NCBI GenBank assembly: GCA_015178975.1
Contig: WHVD01000010.1
Coordinates: 992,001-1,056,000, forward strand
Length of the DNA: 64,000 nucleotides
Direction: 5' to 3'
Source of the DNA: Hysterangium stoloniferum
Lineage: Eukaryota; Basidiomycota; Agaricomycetes; Hysterangiales; Hysterangiaceae
The position numbers and the translations under genes are program-made. The first letter of the stretch is position 1, and every line of letters begins with the position of its first letter. The notes under the pieces were generated by a model that had not been told where the DNA came from, searched no databases, and saw nothing but the letters and a program-made list of their open reading frames with translations. Of the stretch, positions 47,443 through 58,782 are shown piece after piece.

Positions 47443-48030
47443 TGTCACAACCTGTTCCCAGATACTTCAATATCCAATATTATCTGAAACATCTGACCTC
47501 TGCCCCAAGTCTCCAATCTGACTTCCCATCTCAACATCCAATCCTGACTTCCAACTACAGAACATTTATAGTTCCCATACTTCCAGATCTCATCCTTGTT
47601 CTGCATTTGGTAACTTGTTGATTGACAAGTATTCCCATTTCAAAATACTTTCCTTAGTCCATCTTATTGTATTCCCATTTTGGAATACTACTAATTCCAT
47701 CTTATTGTGATCTTAGTTTGTAGTAATAACAAGAGAACTTGTATTAGTTTCTGCAAATTTGTACTTTACATTAGTTCTGATATTGACTTACAGTAGGCAA
47801 CAAAACCCTTACAATGTTTTGTACTTTTTGAAAGACATGGCTATTCCTCCAGAAATAAATTCTGTAAAATTCCGAAAATATTATGTAATATACTTCAGCA
47901 TCATACCTTCCAGAAATGCACAGCCACAAGGCACCACATCCTTATTTGGTAAGTCCACATCACACACAAACCAATAGCTCATTGTAAGGGTTTTGTTGCA
48001 CACATTTTTAAAGTTCAAAATGGGTCCTAG

Positions 48031-48073
48031 TCACATGACTTTGTTTATAAAGTTCAACAAAGTCATGTGACCA
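48031..48073 (+). promoter_or_regulatory. 15-bp inverted repeat upstream of the mariner 1 transposase
   Basis: GTCACATGACTTTGT and ACAAAGTCATGTGAC flank a 13-bp spacer, just before the TATA-like sequence. Mariner 2 has a related, longer hairpin in the same place (58634-58710) with different inner sequence, so the CACATGA/TCATGTG outer part is conserved. Function unknown. Confidence 0.65.
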
Positions 48074-48083
48074 CTCTTCCTCA

Positions 48084-48092
48084 ATGTATATA
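48084..48092 (+). promoter_or_regulatory. TATA-like box of the mariner 1 transposase
   Basis: GTATATAAG lies about 45 bp upstream of the preferred ATG at 48137 and directly abuts the first ATG at 48095, which argues against the first ATG as start. Confidence 0.5.
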
Positions 48093-48136
48093 AGATGAAA
48101 GCAACCAGTTGGAATCCCACAATCACCCTATTCACA

Positions 48137-49153
48137 ATGAAAAACCTCTCCTCCAGCCAAATCCAACATGTTCTTACTCTACTTGACTCTGGCATTTCTG
48201 GAGCTCAAATATGTTACCAAACTCATCTCAGCAGTGCCACCATCAGTCGTATTCGCTCTGAGCATCGCTCTGACCTCCCCAAATGCTCTGGTGGCCGTCC
48301 TACAAAGCTTACCACAGCCAATATTGCCTATGCTAGAAGAATAATTTGTATGGGGAAGGTTGATAATGCCACACAGGCAACCAAGAAACTTATAGACATC
48401 ATCAATACTCCTATTACTTCACAAACAGTGCATCGCCACCTCAAAACCATAGGCATGAGGGCTGTGGTAAAGAGAAAAAGGCCACTTCTCAAACCTCATC
48501 ATCAGAAATCTCGATTGGAGTTTGCAGAAAGGCATTTGGAATGGACCCTGGAGGACTGGAAGAGGGTCATATGGTCTGATGAGACTAAGATTAATAGGCT
48601 GGGATCAGATGGAAGGAAATATGTGTGGAAAAATGTGGGTGAGGGGTTAAATGATAGGTTAGTAGAGGGAACAGTCAAGTTTGGAGGAGGAAACCTGATG
48701 ATGTGGGGATGCATGGGCTGGGATGGGGTTGGGTTTGCAACCAAAATTGATGGGAGGATGGATGCTGAGCTTTATGTGGAGATCCTGGATGATGAACTCC
48801 AGCAAACCCTCCAATATTACAACAAAACAGTGGCTGACATTGTGTTTCAACAAGACAATGACCCCAAACACACCAGCAAAAAGGCCCAGAAATGGTTCAC
48901 TGACCATGATGTTACAGTCCTCAAGTGGCCTGCACAATCTCCTGATATGAATCCTATTGAACATCTGTGGAATCATGTCAAAAAGAAGCTGGGGGAGTAT
49001 GAACAGCCTGCAAATAGTGTTCATGAACTGTGGGAGAGGGTGCAGAAGGTGTGGGAAGAGATTCCAAAGGAGGAGTGTCAGAAGCTTATTGAGAGTATGC
49101 CTAGAAGACTTGCAGCAGTGATTAGAGCAAAGGGGGGCCATACTAAATACTAA
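48137..49153 (+). CDS. Tc1/mariner transposase, DD34E type
   Basis: Cut-and-paste transposase that binds the terminal repeats and excises at TA sites. I choose ATG 48137 (338 aa, MKNLSSSQIQHVL) over 48095 (352 aa): the earlier ATG abuts the TATA-like box, and the decayed relative at 58783 starts with a matching MKAL. In 352-aa numbering, a helix-turn-helix lies at about 20-60, GGRPTK at 66-71 is AT-hook-like, and a second DNA-binding region covers 72-120. The catalytic triad is D162 (WSDETK), D254 (QQDNDPKHT) and E289 (NPIEHLW), with 34 residues between the last two. No stop or frameshift. With near-identical arms, the element may be mobile. Confidence 0.93.
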   Translation: MKNLSSSQIQHVLTLLDSGISGAQICYQTHLSSATISRIRSEHRSDLPKCSGGRPTKLTTANIAYARRIICMGKVDNATQATKKLIDIINTPITSQTVHRHLKTIGMRAVVKRKRPLLKPHHQKSRLEFAERHLEWTLEDWKRVIWSDETKINRLGSDGRKYVWKNVGEGLNDRLVEGTVKFGGGNLMMWGCMGWDGVGFATKIDGRMDAELYVEILDDELQQTLQYYNKTVADIVFQQDNDPKHTSKKAQKWFTDHDVTVLKWPAQSPDMNPIEHLWNHVKKKLGEYEQPANSVHELWERVQKVWEEIPKEECQKLIESMPRRLAAVIRAKGGHTKY

Positions 49154-49651
49154 TTTCTTGTAATAATAATCTCAAAATAGTGTGCAACAAAACCCTTACA
49201 ATGAGCTATTGGTTTGTGTGTGATGTGGACTTACCAAATAAGGACATGGTGCCTTGTTGCTGTGCATTTCTGGAAGGTATGATGTTGAAGTATATTACAT
49301 AATATTTTCAGCAATTTACAGAATTTATTTCTGGAGGAATAGCCATGTCTTTCAAAAAGTGCAAAACATTGTAAGGGTTTTGTTGCCTACTGTAGTTTCT
49401 ATTCCTTCCTTCTCTCTGCATGCTCAATATTCAGAACTCTTTGGAACTCTGAATATCTGTATCCTCTGGTGTAAACCCTGTCTCTGAAATTAAGGACTTC
49501 AGAGCATTTGTGTAGAGGTGCAGCACATAAGCTGAAGCTGAAGTCCTGACCCTATTTGGAAGTTTCCAAGTTTCTGGTCACCTTCCAATAGTTCCAGAAT
49601 AAGTTCCCGACATGGCACTTCACAGTATATCAGATCTCAACTCTGCAACTC

Positions 49652-50459
49652 TGTTATGACCAAAATTCCTGCCACACTCTGGGCATTAACTTGTATATAC
49701 CTGCACCCTATATGTACCAATTGTCAGTTTACTGGAATTCCCACTGGACTCTGTACATCAGACTTGTCCACATTTGACTTCATTACTTCATGTATCAGTC
49801 ACTGGAATACCCGCCAGACTCTGTCCCTGTCTATGTCCGACTCTGTCCCACACATCAGTCACCGGACCCCACTCGGAAAACCTGTTATCCCTCTAACTGA
49901 GCCCCATTCCCGTTATAGTCAAATGACCTGTCATGATTCAGGCTCCATTCCTGCTCTGTTCCTGTTATGGGTTTATGACCTGTCACAATTTGGACTCCAC
50001 TCTGTTCCATCCCATTCCTAACACCAAGTTTGGTGTTTACTTATCCTGTTTTATGTTTGTTAGTTTCATTTTCATTATTACTGGATTTGGTATGTTATTC
50101 ATTCCACGGTCTATATAGTCTGGCAGATGTTGTACATACAATCCAGTCAGAAAATCAGCTTAGATTCTCCCCAGTAATCTTAGTATATTTTCCACTCTAA
50201 ACTCCTCTTTGAATCACACTGCTCTCAGTAGTCAGAGCCCATGGGGTCTGATGCATCTATCACTCAACCTCTGACTTATCTATCTTGACTCCCCGACCTC
50301 TTGACCCATGAACCTTGCCCGGACTCCCCAGGATTCCTGTCTGCCCATTTGAAATTGGACAAGATGATCTCCCAAGGGTGCAGCCTATAAGCTGAAGCCA
50401 AGTCTTACTGGATTTCCCACAGGTTTCTCTGGAAACCCTCCATGTACACACCCTTAACA
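49652..50459 (+). mobile_element. Solo LTR D2 (808 bp) in the leader of Gypsy element 4
   Basis: Starts TGTTATGACC and ends CCCTTAACA, the same family as 7656-8486. Flanks are AACTC (49647-49651) and AACTT (50460-50464), a 4/5 match. The joined leader, CTGCAACTTGCTCATCATGG, equals that of the related fragment at 45735-45753. The LTR therefore does not belong to the surrounding element. Confidence 0.8.
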
Positions 50460-50471
50460 AACTTGCTCATC

Positions 50472-53400
50472 ATGGGTCCCAAACACAAAGCTGCCAAAGG
50501 ACCATCCCAACTTAAATCCCTGTTGCAACTTTATACTACTCAACTTGAAACCCCAGCTCAGCTGATAGCATCAGCTTCCATTGAAGAATTTACTGAGGTA
50601 GCAAAAGATCCTGATGCTCCCAAATTTTCCAATGATGATGTAGAAGAACAACCAGACAAATCAAAAAAGAAATCTTCTGATGAACTGACTGAAATGATGT
50701 TTATGTATCAACTCCATTGTGAAATTTGCCAACTATCTGAAATCTGCTGAGGAAAGCAAAGAATCATCCCACACTGGAGTGAAAGAATCTGAGCCATTTA
50801 CTGGCAAGGATCCAAAAAAGTTGAAGAATTTCCTCCTCCAATGCTATTTCAGTTTCTGTGATTGACCCACTGCATTCAAGTCCAACAGTTGAAAAGTCAA
50901 CTTTGTGCTCTCTTATCTTAAGGATACCACTCAGGATTGGTTTGAACCTAGACTTTCTGGATTATCTGATGAGATACCCGTATGGCTTGATGACTGGGTC
51001 AAATTTGTCAAAGAACTGGAAACTAATTTTGGACCTTATGATCAATCTGGAAAAGCAGAAAATGAACTAATGATGCTTCAGATGAAGGTCAATCAATGAG
51101 TTTCCAATTATCTCGTCAAGTTCAATACCCTTGCTGCACATTGTGGATGGGACAATTCCATCCTCAGGCACTATTTCTATATGGGTCTTCCATCATGCCT
51201 AAAAGATGACATCTGCAAAGATGGAAAGCCGAAAACTCTCCAACTCATGCAGATGAAAGCTCAGATATCTGATGCCCACTATTGGGAATGAAAAGTGGAA
51301 ATTTCCCAAGAAAATCCAATGGAACATTCTCAAGGCAATAAGGCATCAACTAGCAAGTCTTCTGGCAATAACACTGGCAATAACACTGGCAACACTGGCA
51401 CTAATACCGGCAAATCAAATTCCAATCAAAAGAAAGACAAAAAATCCAACAAGGAAAAACAGTCAACTTCCAATACACCCAACATTTATCACCTGTTGGG
51501 TTCCAATGGTAAACTCACCCCAAAGGAGAAACAATGACAGATGGATAACAATCTCTGTCTTTTCTGTGAAAAAGGCAGACACAAGGTTTCCAATTGCATT
51601 GTCAAGTCTAACTCTTCCAAGGCTTGTGCAGCAACTTCCACTATGACTACAACGTCCAAGGAAAAACCCACCACAGAGTTGAAAAAAGAGTAAGCAACCC
51701 TCTGGCATCTGCACAGACAGAGGGTTGCATTGACTCTCTCTGTGTTTCTGAGATTATCCATCTCAACGTATCCACTCTCTATAATCCTGACTCATTATTT
51801 GTAAAACTTGTTTCTGACCTTCTTGGAAATTTAGTGTTCTGAGCTCTGATAGATTCTGGCTCCACACACTGTTTTGTAGATACCACCCACCTTTGCCATG
51901 AAACATAATCTGAAATCTGTTCTATTCCTGCAATTTAATTGCATCTGTTTGATGGCACTAACAACATGGCAATTACTCAAGCCTGCGATATGTCTATCTG
52001 GTTCCTGTGTGGAACATCCCAGACGGTTACTTTTTTCATAACACAGTTGGACTCTAGCTGTTCAGTTGTTCTTAGATACAACTGGCTCACCTGATATAAT
52101 CCATTGATTGACTGGGTATTGGGCAGTATTAATTTCTGGATTCCCAACACTTCTGTTCCTCCTGCAGCATCTAATCTGGCCAGAGCCTCTTCAGTCTCAA
52201 TGGCATCTCAGGCTTTATCAAAACCTCTGAACCTCTGAAAATCTCTCATCAATGCTGCAGCATTTATTAGAGTGAGTAAACTGGATGGATCACAGTGTTT
52301 TTTGATCAGCTTAAAAGTTGATGAAGCATCTGGACATTTTGCAACTCCAGAATTATCTGACTAAAAGCCGACCTGGAAGGAGTTCCTGAAAAATACCATG
52401 ATTTCACAGATATTTTCAGTAAGAAGAAAGCTGACTGGCTTGCACCACATAGGCCTTATGACTTAAAAATCGATATTGAGCATGGTTCAAACCCACCCTT
52501 AGGACCTACATGTATTTACCTGTTGTCTTAATCGGAACTTTCATCTATTTGGGAGTTCTTGGATGAACATTTGTCACTAGGTTTTATCCATCCCTCCAAG
52601 TCTCCATATGAAGTGCCCATCCTTTTCATCAGGAAAAGGATGGTTCCCTTTGACTCTGTGTTGATTTCTGACTGTGAAGAGTGGTGGAAGTTCTAACTGT
52701 TCTATATACAAAGAATATTGACCGTTTAGGTACGACACAATGATGTATTGACTATCTAAGTCTAATACAGGCCAAACATGATTGACTATGTAGTTCAATA
52801 CGGTTAAGAGGATTAGCTATCCTAAGTAGAATAGATAGCTAAGATGAATAAAAGAGAATTGACTTTGGAGTTTGATTCTAAGTGACTGCTCGAGTGTTTG
52901 AGGAAATAACGAGAGAGTCAAATAAACAGAGTAGTATGGATATAGTCCATGCAGATTGAGATAACGGTTCGAGTTTCGACTAGTATAGTTCAAAACTCTG
53001 ATTGTGCTGGTAGTTAAAGCCTGTCTGTGATGGTCGAGACGATACCCCAATCACAACTTACAGGACACTAAATGGGTGTCTGGGCAAGTTGTGGTTACAG
53101 GGTAAAAGGTGTCTGAGTTCTAACTACCGGTGCTAGAATACATAGGTCTGACACATGCACCCACAAGAGTCAGTGTACCGAATGTATAGGTTGTCAAACT
53201 AAATATATGCGTATAATAAAATAGAGAGAAAATAGAAATAATAATGGGAATATAGTGTAGGCTCGTCCAGACTATATTTTGGAGTATATTTCGCAGTACC
53301 TCTCACACTGAGGTTTAAATTCTATAACACAGTAAGATAAGTATCCACTTCCACTCATTACTGATTTACTTGATGCCCCATGGAAAGCTTGGATTTACAC

Positions 53401-55533
53401 CAAAATAGATCTTAAACATGCCTATCATTTGGTCTGAATTGCCAAAGGCAATGAATGGAAGACTGCTTTCCAGACCTGCTATGGATCCTTTGAATGGTTG
53501 GTCATGCCTTTTGGCCTTATCAATACTCCTTCCACTTTTCAATGTTTTGTTAATATATATTTCCGACATGCTTGACATATGTGTTATAGTCTACTTGGAT
53601 GACATTTTGGTATTTTCCAAGGATCCCACTCTTCATGATGAGCAGATCCATGAAGTTTTCTGAAGACTCCAAAAAAATGGTCTTTTCCCTAATGGTAAAA
53701 AATGCTATTTTGACATGGATTCTATTGAATATTTAGATTTCATTATCAGACCTGATGGTCTCCATATGGATGAAACTAAGGTTCAAGTTGTCCACGATTG
53801 GTCCGAACCATGGAAAGTCAAGGATATCCAGTCATTTTTAGGTTTCACAAATTTCTACCATCAATTTATTTGGAACTATTTGGACATTACAATACTGCTC
53901 ACTTGCCTTACCCATAAATCTCAACCATGGGTTTTTGATGACAAATGCTGTTCTGCTTTTCAGACTTTAAAAAAAATGCCTTCACTTCTGCTCTGATTCT
54001 TTCTCATTGGAAACCTGATGTTCCAATTATTGTGGAAACTGATGCTTCCAATTATGCAATTGCCACAATTCTTTCCATTCAAGATTCTGACAGTGAAATT
54101 CACCCAGTCACAATTCTTTCTCAGATGCTTTCAGTTTCCAAACTCAATTATGACTTTCATGATAAGGAACTTTTGGCAGTTTTCAAACATGTGGCACTAC
54201 CTTGAAGGTTCTACAACTCCTCTTGACATTGTTACTGATCACAAGAATTTGGAGTATTTTTCCACCACTAAATGTTTGACCTGACAGCAAGCTCACTGGT
54301 CTGAATTTCTCTCTGCTTTCAACATGATTATCTGTTTCTGACCTGGACATCTTGGTGGAAAACCAGATGCCATGACTCAATGATGGGATGTCTATCCTAA
54401 AGAGGGGGAAAGTATCTGCACTGTTGTTAATCTGCACAACATGAAACTGGTTTTTACAACATAGCAACTTTCCGCATCTATCCAAGCGACTTCTCTCTAC
54501 CATCCAATTATGTGTAGCATTATGATTATGGACATTGAGCAATTACATCAAGATATCCTTTCTGCACTTACTTCTGATCTGGCTCTCAAGTCACACCTAG
54601 AAGTTCCCAATGATCCTGATCAACCCTGGTGGTCCCAAGACCCTCAAGGTTTCATCTGTCTCAATGGATGTATCTACATTCCAGACTCTGACAATCTCAG
54701 ACTCTGTGTACTTTAGTACAAACATGATCATCCAATCTTCAGATATTATGGCATTAACAATACTCTTGGTTTAATCCGAAGAGAATATACTTGGCCCAAC
54801 CTCTGAGATTTTGTAACCCAGTTCTGTAAGTCATGCACCACTTGCTTACACTCTAAATCCCAAAGACATATGTAAGCCATATGGCCTTCTTAAGCAACTC
54901 CTGATACTGGAAAAACCTTGGAACTCAATTTCCATGGATTTTATCAAACAACTCCTGACTTCCGAAGACTTTACATCCATTCTAGTTGTTGTAGACTGAT
55001 TCTTGAAACAAGGAATTTTCATACCCACTCATGATACAATCATGTCCTTGCAATTAGTGGAACTTTTTATCATTCATATATTTTCCAAACATGGTGTTCC
55101 ATCTCATGTAACTTCCAATTGAGGTTCCAAGTTTGTTTCCCATTTCTTCAAGGCCTTTGGAAAAGCTCTTGATATGAGATTACACTCCACCTCAGGATAT
55201 CATCTGGAAGGTGATGGACAAATAGAATGTGTCAACCAAACCCTGGAACAATACCTCCACATTTATTGCAACTACCAACAGGACAACTGGAAATCCCTTC
55301 TTCCACTCGCAGAATTTGCTTACAATAACTCTCCAAATGCCACTACTGACATCTCTCCCTTCTTCACCAATAAAGGATATAATCCTAATCTTGCAGTACA
55401 TCCCGAATGAGATTTGGCTTCCACTTGTGCTCAAGAATTTATTACTGACCTCAATGAGTTGCATCAAGAACTTTGGAAAGCTATTTCTTCCGCTCAGGAA
55501 CATTATCAATGTTCCACAGATAAAAACAGAATC
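50472..55533 (+). pseudogene. Gypsy (chromovirus-like) gag-pol of element 4, decayed
   Basis: Order of remnants: Gag from ATG 50472 (MGPKHKAAKGPSQL), capsid-like TTQDWFEPRLSGLSDEIP near 50930, and zinc knuckle CLFCEKGRHKVSNC (C-X2-C-X4-H-X4-C) near 51555. Next come protease LIDSGSTHCFVDT near 51845, reverse transcriptase from about 52380 (YHDFTDIFSKKKADWL; YLDDILVFSK near 53590), RNase H (VETDASNYAIATIL near 54035) and integrase (zinc CKSCTTC near 54830; core to GYNPNLAVHPE at 55410). There are many stops, mostly TGA where Arg is conserved, plus shifts. The second integrase Asp appears as Asn (TSN*GSKF). LTR H interrupts the reverse transcriptase, and LTR G2 cuts off the C-terminus. Confidence 0.85.
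52673..53307 (-). mobile_element. Solo LTR H (635 bp) inside reverse transcriptase
   Basis: On the minus strand it starts TGTGAGAGGTACTG and ends CACTCTTCACA. Flanks are CTGAC (52668-52672) and CTGAG (53308-53312). Removing it restores GATTTCTGAGGTTTAAATTC, which encodes DF*GLN against the conserved DFRGLN. It is the empty-site reference for the insertions in 780-3380. Confidence 0.88.
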
Positions 55534-55960
55534 TGACATGAATGTACAAACTCAATTTTCAATAATATTCAATTTAATATTTTTTCAACATTTCTTCAAC
55601 ATTTCTTTGACATTTTGTTGACATTTCTTTGACATTTTGTTGACATTTCTTTGACATTTCTTTGACATTCCTTCAACATTCCTTTGACATTCCAACTCAA
55701 TTTCCAACTCGACTTCCAACTCGACTTCCAACTCAACTATTCTTCAACAATATCTTCAACAATCTCGAATATCTTCAACTTGTCTCAGTATGATGTCATT
55801 GATGATTTCACTTTGATATCATATTATCATCATAGGTAAATAATAAATAGCTAATAAGGGCAATGATAGAAGCTGTCATGAATCAATTATTCTTCAATAA
55901 AGTCAAATAATATTCTACTGATTGAACTTGAAAGCCTCAAGTATAATAAAGTTGTTAAAT
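55534..55960 (+). mobile_element. LTR family G, copy G2, truncated
   Basis: Starts TGACATGAATGTAC and matches 58166-60285 through TCGAATATCTTCAACTTGTC and ATAAGGGCAATGATAG, then diverges. In place of the 12-bp array it has a TTTGACATT/TTCAACATT microrepeat (about 55580-55690). It abuts the integrase end of element 4. Confidence 0.6.
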
Positions 55961-57180
55961 CAAAGACATAAAGAAAATCAAATGCACCTTAACAACTTTC
56001 AAGAGACTGTACACCTTGTTTTTCAGCATGTCAACTGAACATTTGTGATGTATTAGCCTTATTTTAATACTATTTTCCGAAAAAGGAGTCCAATGCTCTA
56101 TCAAAATGTGCAAATACTCAATTCACTGCAAGGTAAAATAATTTAAGTATTTGATATTAATCAGTGGCAGCCTAAATAGACTTAGAACCCCTGAAGTCAA
56201 AAGTTTACTTGAATATATGCATCCTACTTTGCAAAGAAGATTTTGAGAGCTGCTTGTGCAAGCTTGTTCTTTTTCTGTAAAAACACTACTAAAATATGAA
56301 TAACAATTCACTGATTCTGAAACTAGATTCGACTTCGATTCTAGCTAGTTTATATATATTTTATACTATTTATCAAACAGTAAAAATATTTATAAACAGG
56401 TCAAAAGATTAGATATAGAATAAAACACTATTTGGCTAATATATGCTTTATTTACACTAATCTACAGGGTCTACTATGATACTAACTTATCAGGATCTTA
56501 ATGTAGTCTTAAGGATTCTGCAAGAATATTCTCAGTATTTATTTATGCCAAAAACTGGGTAGAAATTAGAATATATGTATTCCTAATCTCAATATAACCT
56601 AAAATATTTATTACTTTAAATTAATAACCAACAACTCAACTAGAGGTGGATAAGTAATAAAGGATAGTCAGCTACTCAACTAAGAGGTGACAAAAGGGAG
56701 CAATTGATATGTTTATTTATTTATTATTGATTGATAACCAACAGCTCAACTAGAGGTGGTTAAGGGATTCTGAGTTAGCTTAGATCAGCAGTTCAACTAG
56801 AGGTGACTAAGTGTATGTAAGTATTTGTCCAACAGCCCAACTAGGGGTGGAATATAACTGCTTGCTGCAGTGGCACACTGATGTGGCTGGTTAAGATGGT
56901 TAAGATGAGTTAAAATGAGTTATATTTCAGTGGTGGAGCAGAGCTTCTTATATACAGTAAAATCTGAGACATGGGAGAATGTTCTAGCTGCTTATTTTAC
57001 CTATTTTTAGCTATTTTACCTGGAATCTGCTGGAATATTCCAGGAGTTTCTTGTAGCATATATGCTGATGTAATGTTCTCGCGCATCACGAAGTTGCTGA
57101 TTTTGTGCGCACACGCTGATTACTTAATTTTCCCAAGCATCACAATGTTTCCCTGTGTGACATTATGATTATTCAGCCGT
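55960..57180. other. AT-rich region with five degenerate repeats, no gene
   Basis: At about 56625-56855 five spaced copies of CAACTCAACTAGAGGTGG-like sequence occur about 40-90 bp apart. Otherwise AT-rich with no recognisable coding. Confidence 0.45.
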
Positions 57181-57270
57181 TTGTGACAGCTGGGTCACGT
57201 TTGTGACAACTTGTTGTGTTTGTAACAAGTTGTCGCATTTTGTGACACTGGTCACTTGTTGTGACAAATG

Positions 57271-57584
57271 TCACCTGTTGTGACAAAATGTCACCTGTTG
57301 TGACAAAATGTCACCTGTTGTGACAAAATGTCACCTGTTGTGACAAAATGTCACCTGTTGTGACAAAATGTCACCTGTTGTGACAAAATGTCACCTGTTG
57401 TGACAAAATGTCACCTGTTGTGACAAAATGTCACCTGTTGTGACAAAATGTCACCTGTTGTGACAAAATGTCACCTGTTGTGACAAAATGTCACCTGTTG
57501 TGACAAAATGTCACCTGTTGTGACAAAATGTCACCTGTTGTGACAAAATGTCACCTGTTGTGACAAAATGTCACCTGTTGTGAC
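57271..57584 (+). repeat. 20-bp palindromic minisatellite, 15 perfect copies
   Basis: The unit TCACCTGTTGTGACAAAATG repeats without a mismatch from 57271 to 57570, with a partial copy to 57584. Each junction forms GTGACA-AAA-TGTCAC, an inverted repeat. Diverged copies precede it from about 57180. Confidence 0.97.
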
Positions 57585-58165
57585 GAATATTCCTGCACAT
57601 TGCGCAATAAGCGCCAGATGGCTGACTTAGAAGATATTTAGATAAAAAAGAATAAACAGTAGAAATTCGATAGCTCTCCCAAAATAAATGATAAAAATTT
57701 AAAATAAATTGTAAAAATCAGATTAATTTCAAGAGACTATTGTACAATAATTTCGTCGCAATATAATTACATTTAAACTTGTTTTTATCAATTTGTTTAG
57801 GGGAGATTGGTTAAAAATTGGAAAAACCTAAAAATACATAACAACATTCCTTACATGCATTAGCCTGTTTGACCAAAACTGACACCTCCTGCCACTTGTC
57901 CTTTGACTCCCCACACATGCATGTGACATCCAGGGGTTGAAGTTTAGAACTGCACCCAAAAGTGCTTTGAGGTCATTGGTTATGAACTCCTCCCTGGGCT
58001 TGTGTCATTATGTTCTCTTCTTGGTGGGTGAAGAGGCATCCTTCTTGCTGTCAGTGAAAATGCCAGTGTCTGACTCACCTTCAAATGCTCATGGAGATGA
58101 TGTGACTGAAGTGATCTGGTGAGGGTGTGGAGATGATCTGACTGAAGTGACCAGTTGGGGGGTGT
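57585..58165. other. Region between minisatellite and LTR G, no gene
   Basis: AT-rich to about 57900, then a G/T-rich stretch with small ORFs lacking motifs. It continues after LTR G at 60286, since GGTGT is duplicated there. Confidence 0.35.
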
Positions 58166-58229
58166 TGTCATGAATATACAAGCTCAAATTTTGATAATAT
58201 TCAATTTAACTTTCTTCGACATTCCTTCA

Positions 58230-58330
58230 ACTTTCCAACTCAATTTTCAACTCAACTTCCAACTCAACTTCCAACTCAACTTCCAACTCAACTTCCAACT
58301 CAACTTCCAACTCAACTTCCAACTCAACTA
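58230..58330 (+). repeat. 12-bp tandem array within LTR G1, about 8 copies
   Basis: The unit CTTCCAACTCAA gives an artefactual FQLN-repeat ORF. The sister LTR at 55534 has a different microrepeat in this position, so this part of the LTR expands independently. Confidence 0.9.
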
Positions 58331-58633
58331 TTCTTTGACAATCTCGAATATCTTCAACTTGTCTCAGTTTGATATCATTGATAATTTCACTTTGATATCA
58401 TATTATCGTCATAGGTAAATGATATATAGTATACAGTGAGGGACAAAACCCTTCCAATGTTTTTTAGTTGTGCAAAGATTCTTGAATAACTCAAGAACCA
58501 CTGTAGATACAGAGCTGAAATTTGGTGGTTGGTTAGGTCTACATATTATCTATATTCCCTTAAAATATTATGACATAAGCAATAGTATTTCCCACACTGT
58601 AAATAAAATAATAATAAAATCACATTGGAAGGG

Positions 58634-58710
58634 TTTTGTCCCAGTCACATGATTAACACAAAACCTTATTGATTATCAGCAAATAAGGTTTTGTTTAATC
58701 ATGTGACCTG
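58634..58710 (+). promoter_or_regulatory. Long inverted repeat upstream of the mariner 2 transposase
   Basis: GTCACATGATTAA, then ACAAAACCTTATT, pairs with AATAAGGTTTTGT and TTAATCATGTGAC across a short loop. It is positioned like the hairpin of mariner 1. A TATA-like sequence (AGGTATATAG) follows near 58721. Confidence 0.65.
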
Positions 58711-58782
58711 TCAAAATTAGATAGGTATATAGCTGTTCACTTTTTAGTTCAACAACATCCCCACAACTCAACATTCTACACC

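Larger units (their letters stand above)
47791..49392 (+). mobile_element. Tc1/mariner element 1, apparently complete (1602 bp)
   Basis: Flanked by TA (47789-47790 and 49393-49394). The terminal inverted repeats are about 210 bp (47791-48000 and 49183-49392), differing at roughly ten positions. Each arm has the binding-site-like sequence CAACAAAACCCTTACAATG at its outer end and the same sequence inverted at its inner end. It encloses one long transposase gene without stops. It interrupts LTR F4. Confidence 0.92.
47443..49624 (+). mobile_element. LTR F4, 5' LTR of Gypsy element 4, split by mariner 1
   Basis: Starts TGTCACAACCTG (family start TGTTACGACCCG) and ends CACTTCACA. After removing 47791-49392, the sequence joins as in F1 (GATATCAACTTAGTTTC). 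The leader GTATATCAGATCTCAACTC follows; TATCAGA is reminiscent of the 3'-end initiator-tRNA primer site, but this is weak. Confidence 0.75.

Noticed and set aside
48095..48136. First ATG of the mariner 1 ORF as start
   Set aside because: It abuts the TATA-like box; the ATG at 48137 matches the start of the related transposase at 58783.
49652..50459. LTR D2 as the 5' LTR of Gypsy element 4
   Set aside because: Its flanks are a 4/5 TSD and the joined leader matches the related element at 45735, so it is a solo insertion; the element's own LTR is F4.
57271..57584. CRISPR-like regular repeats
   Set aside because: Units are directly adjacent with no spacers and the genome is eukaryotic; it is a minisatellite.
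58155..58418. ORF with FQLN repeats
   Set aside because: Produced by the 12-bp array inside LTR G1.
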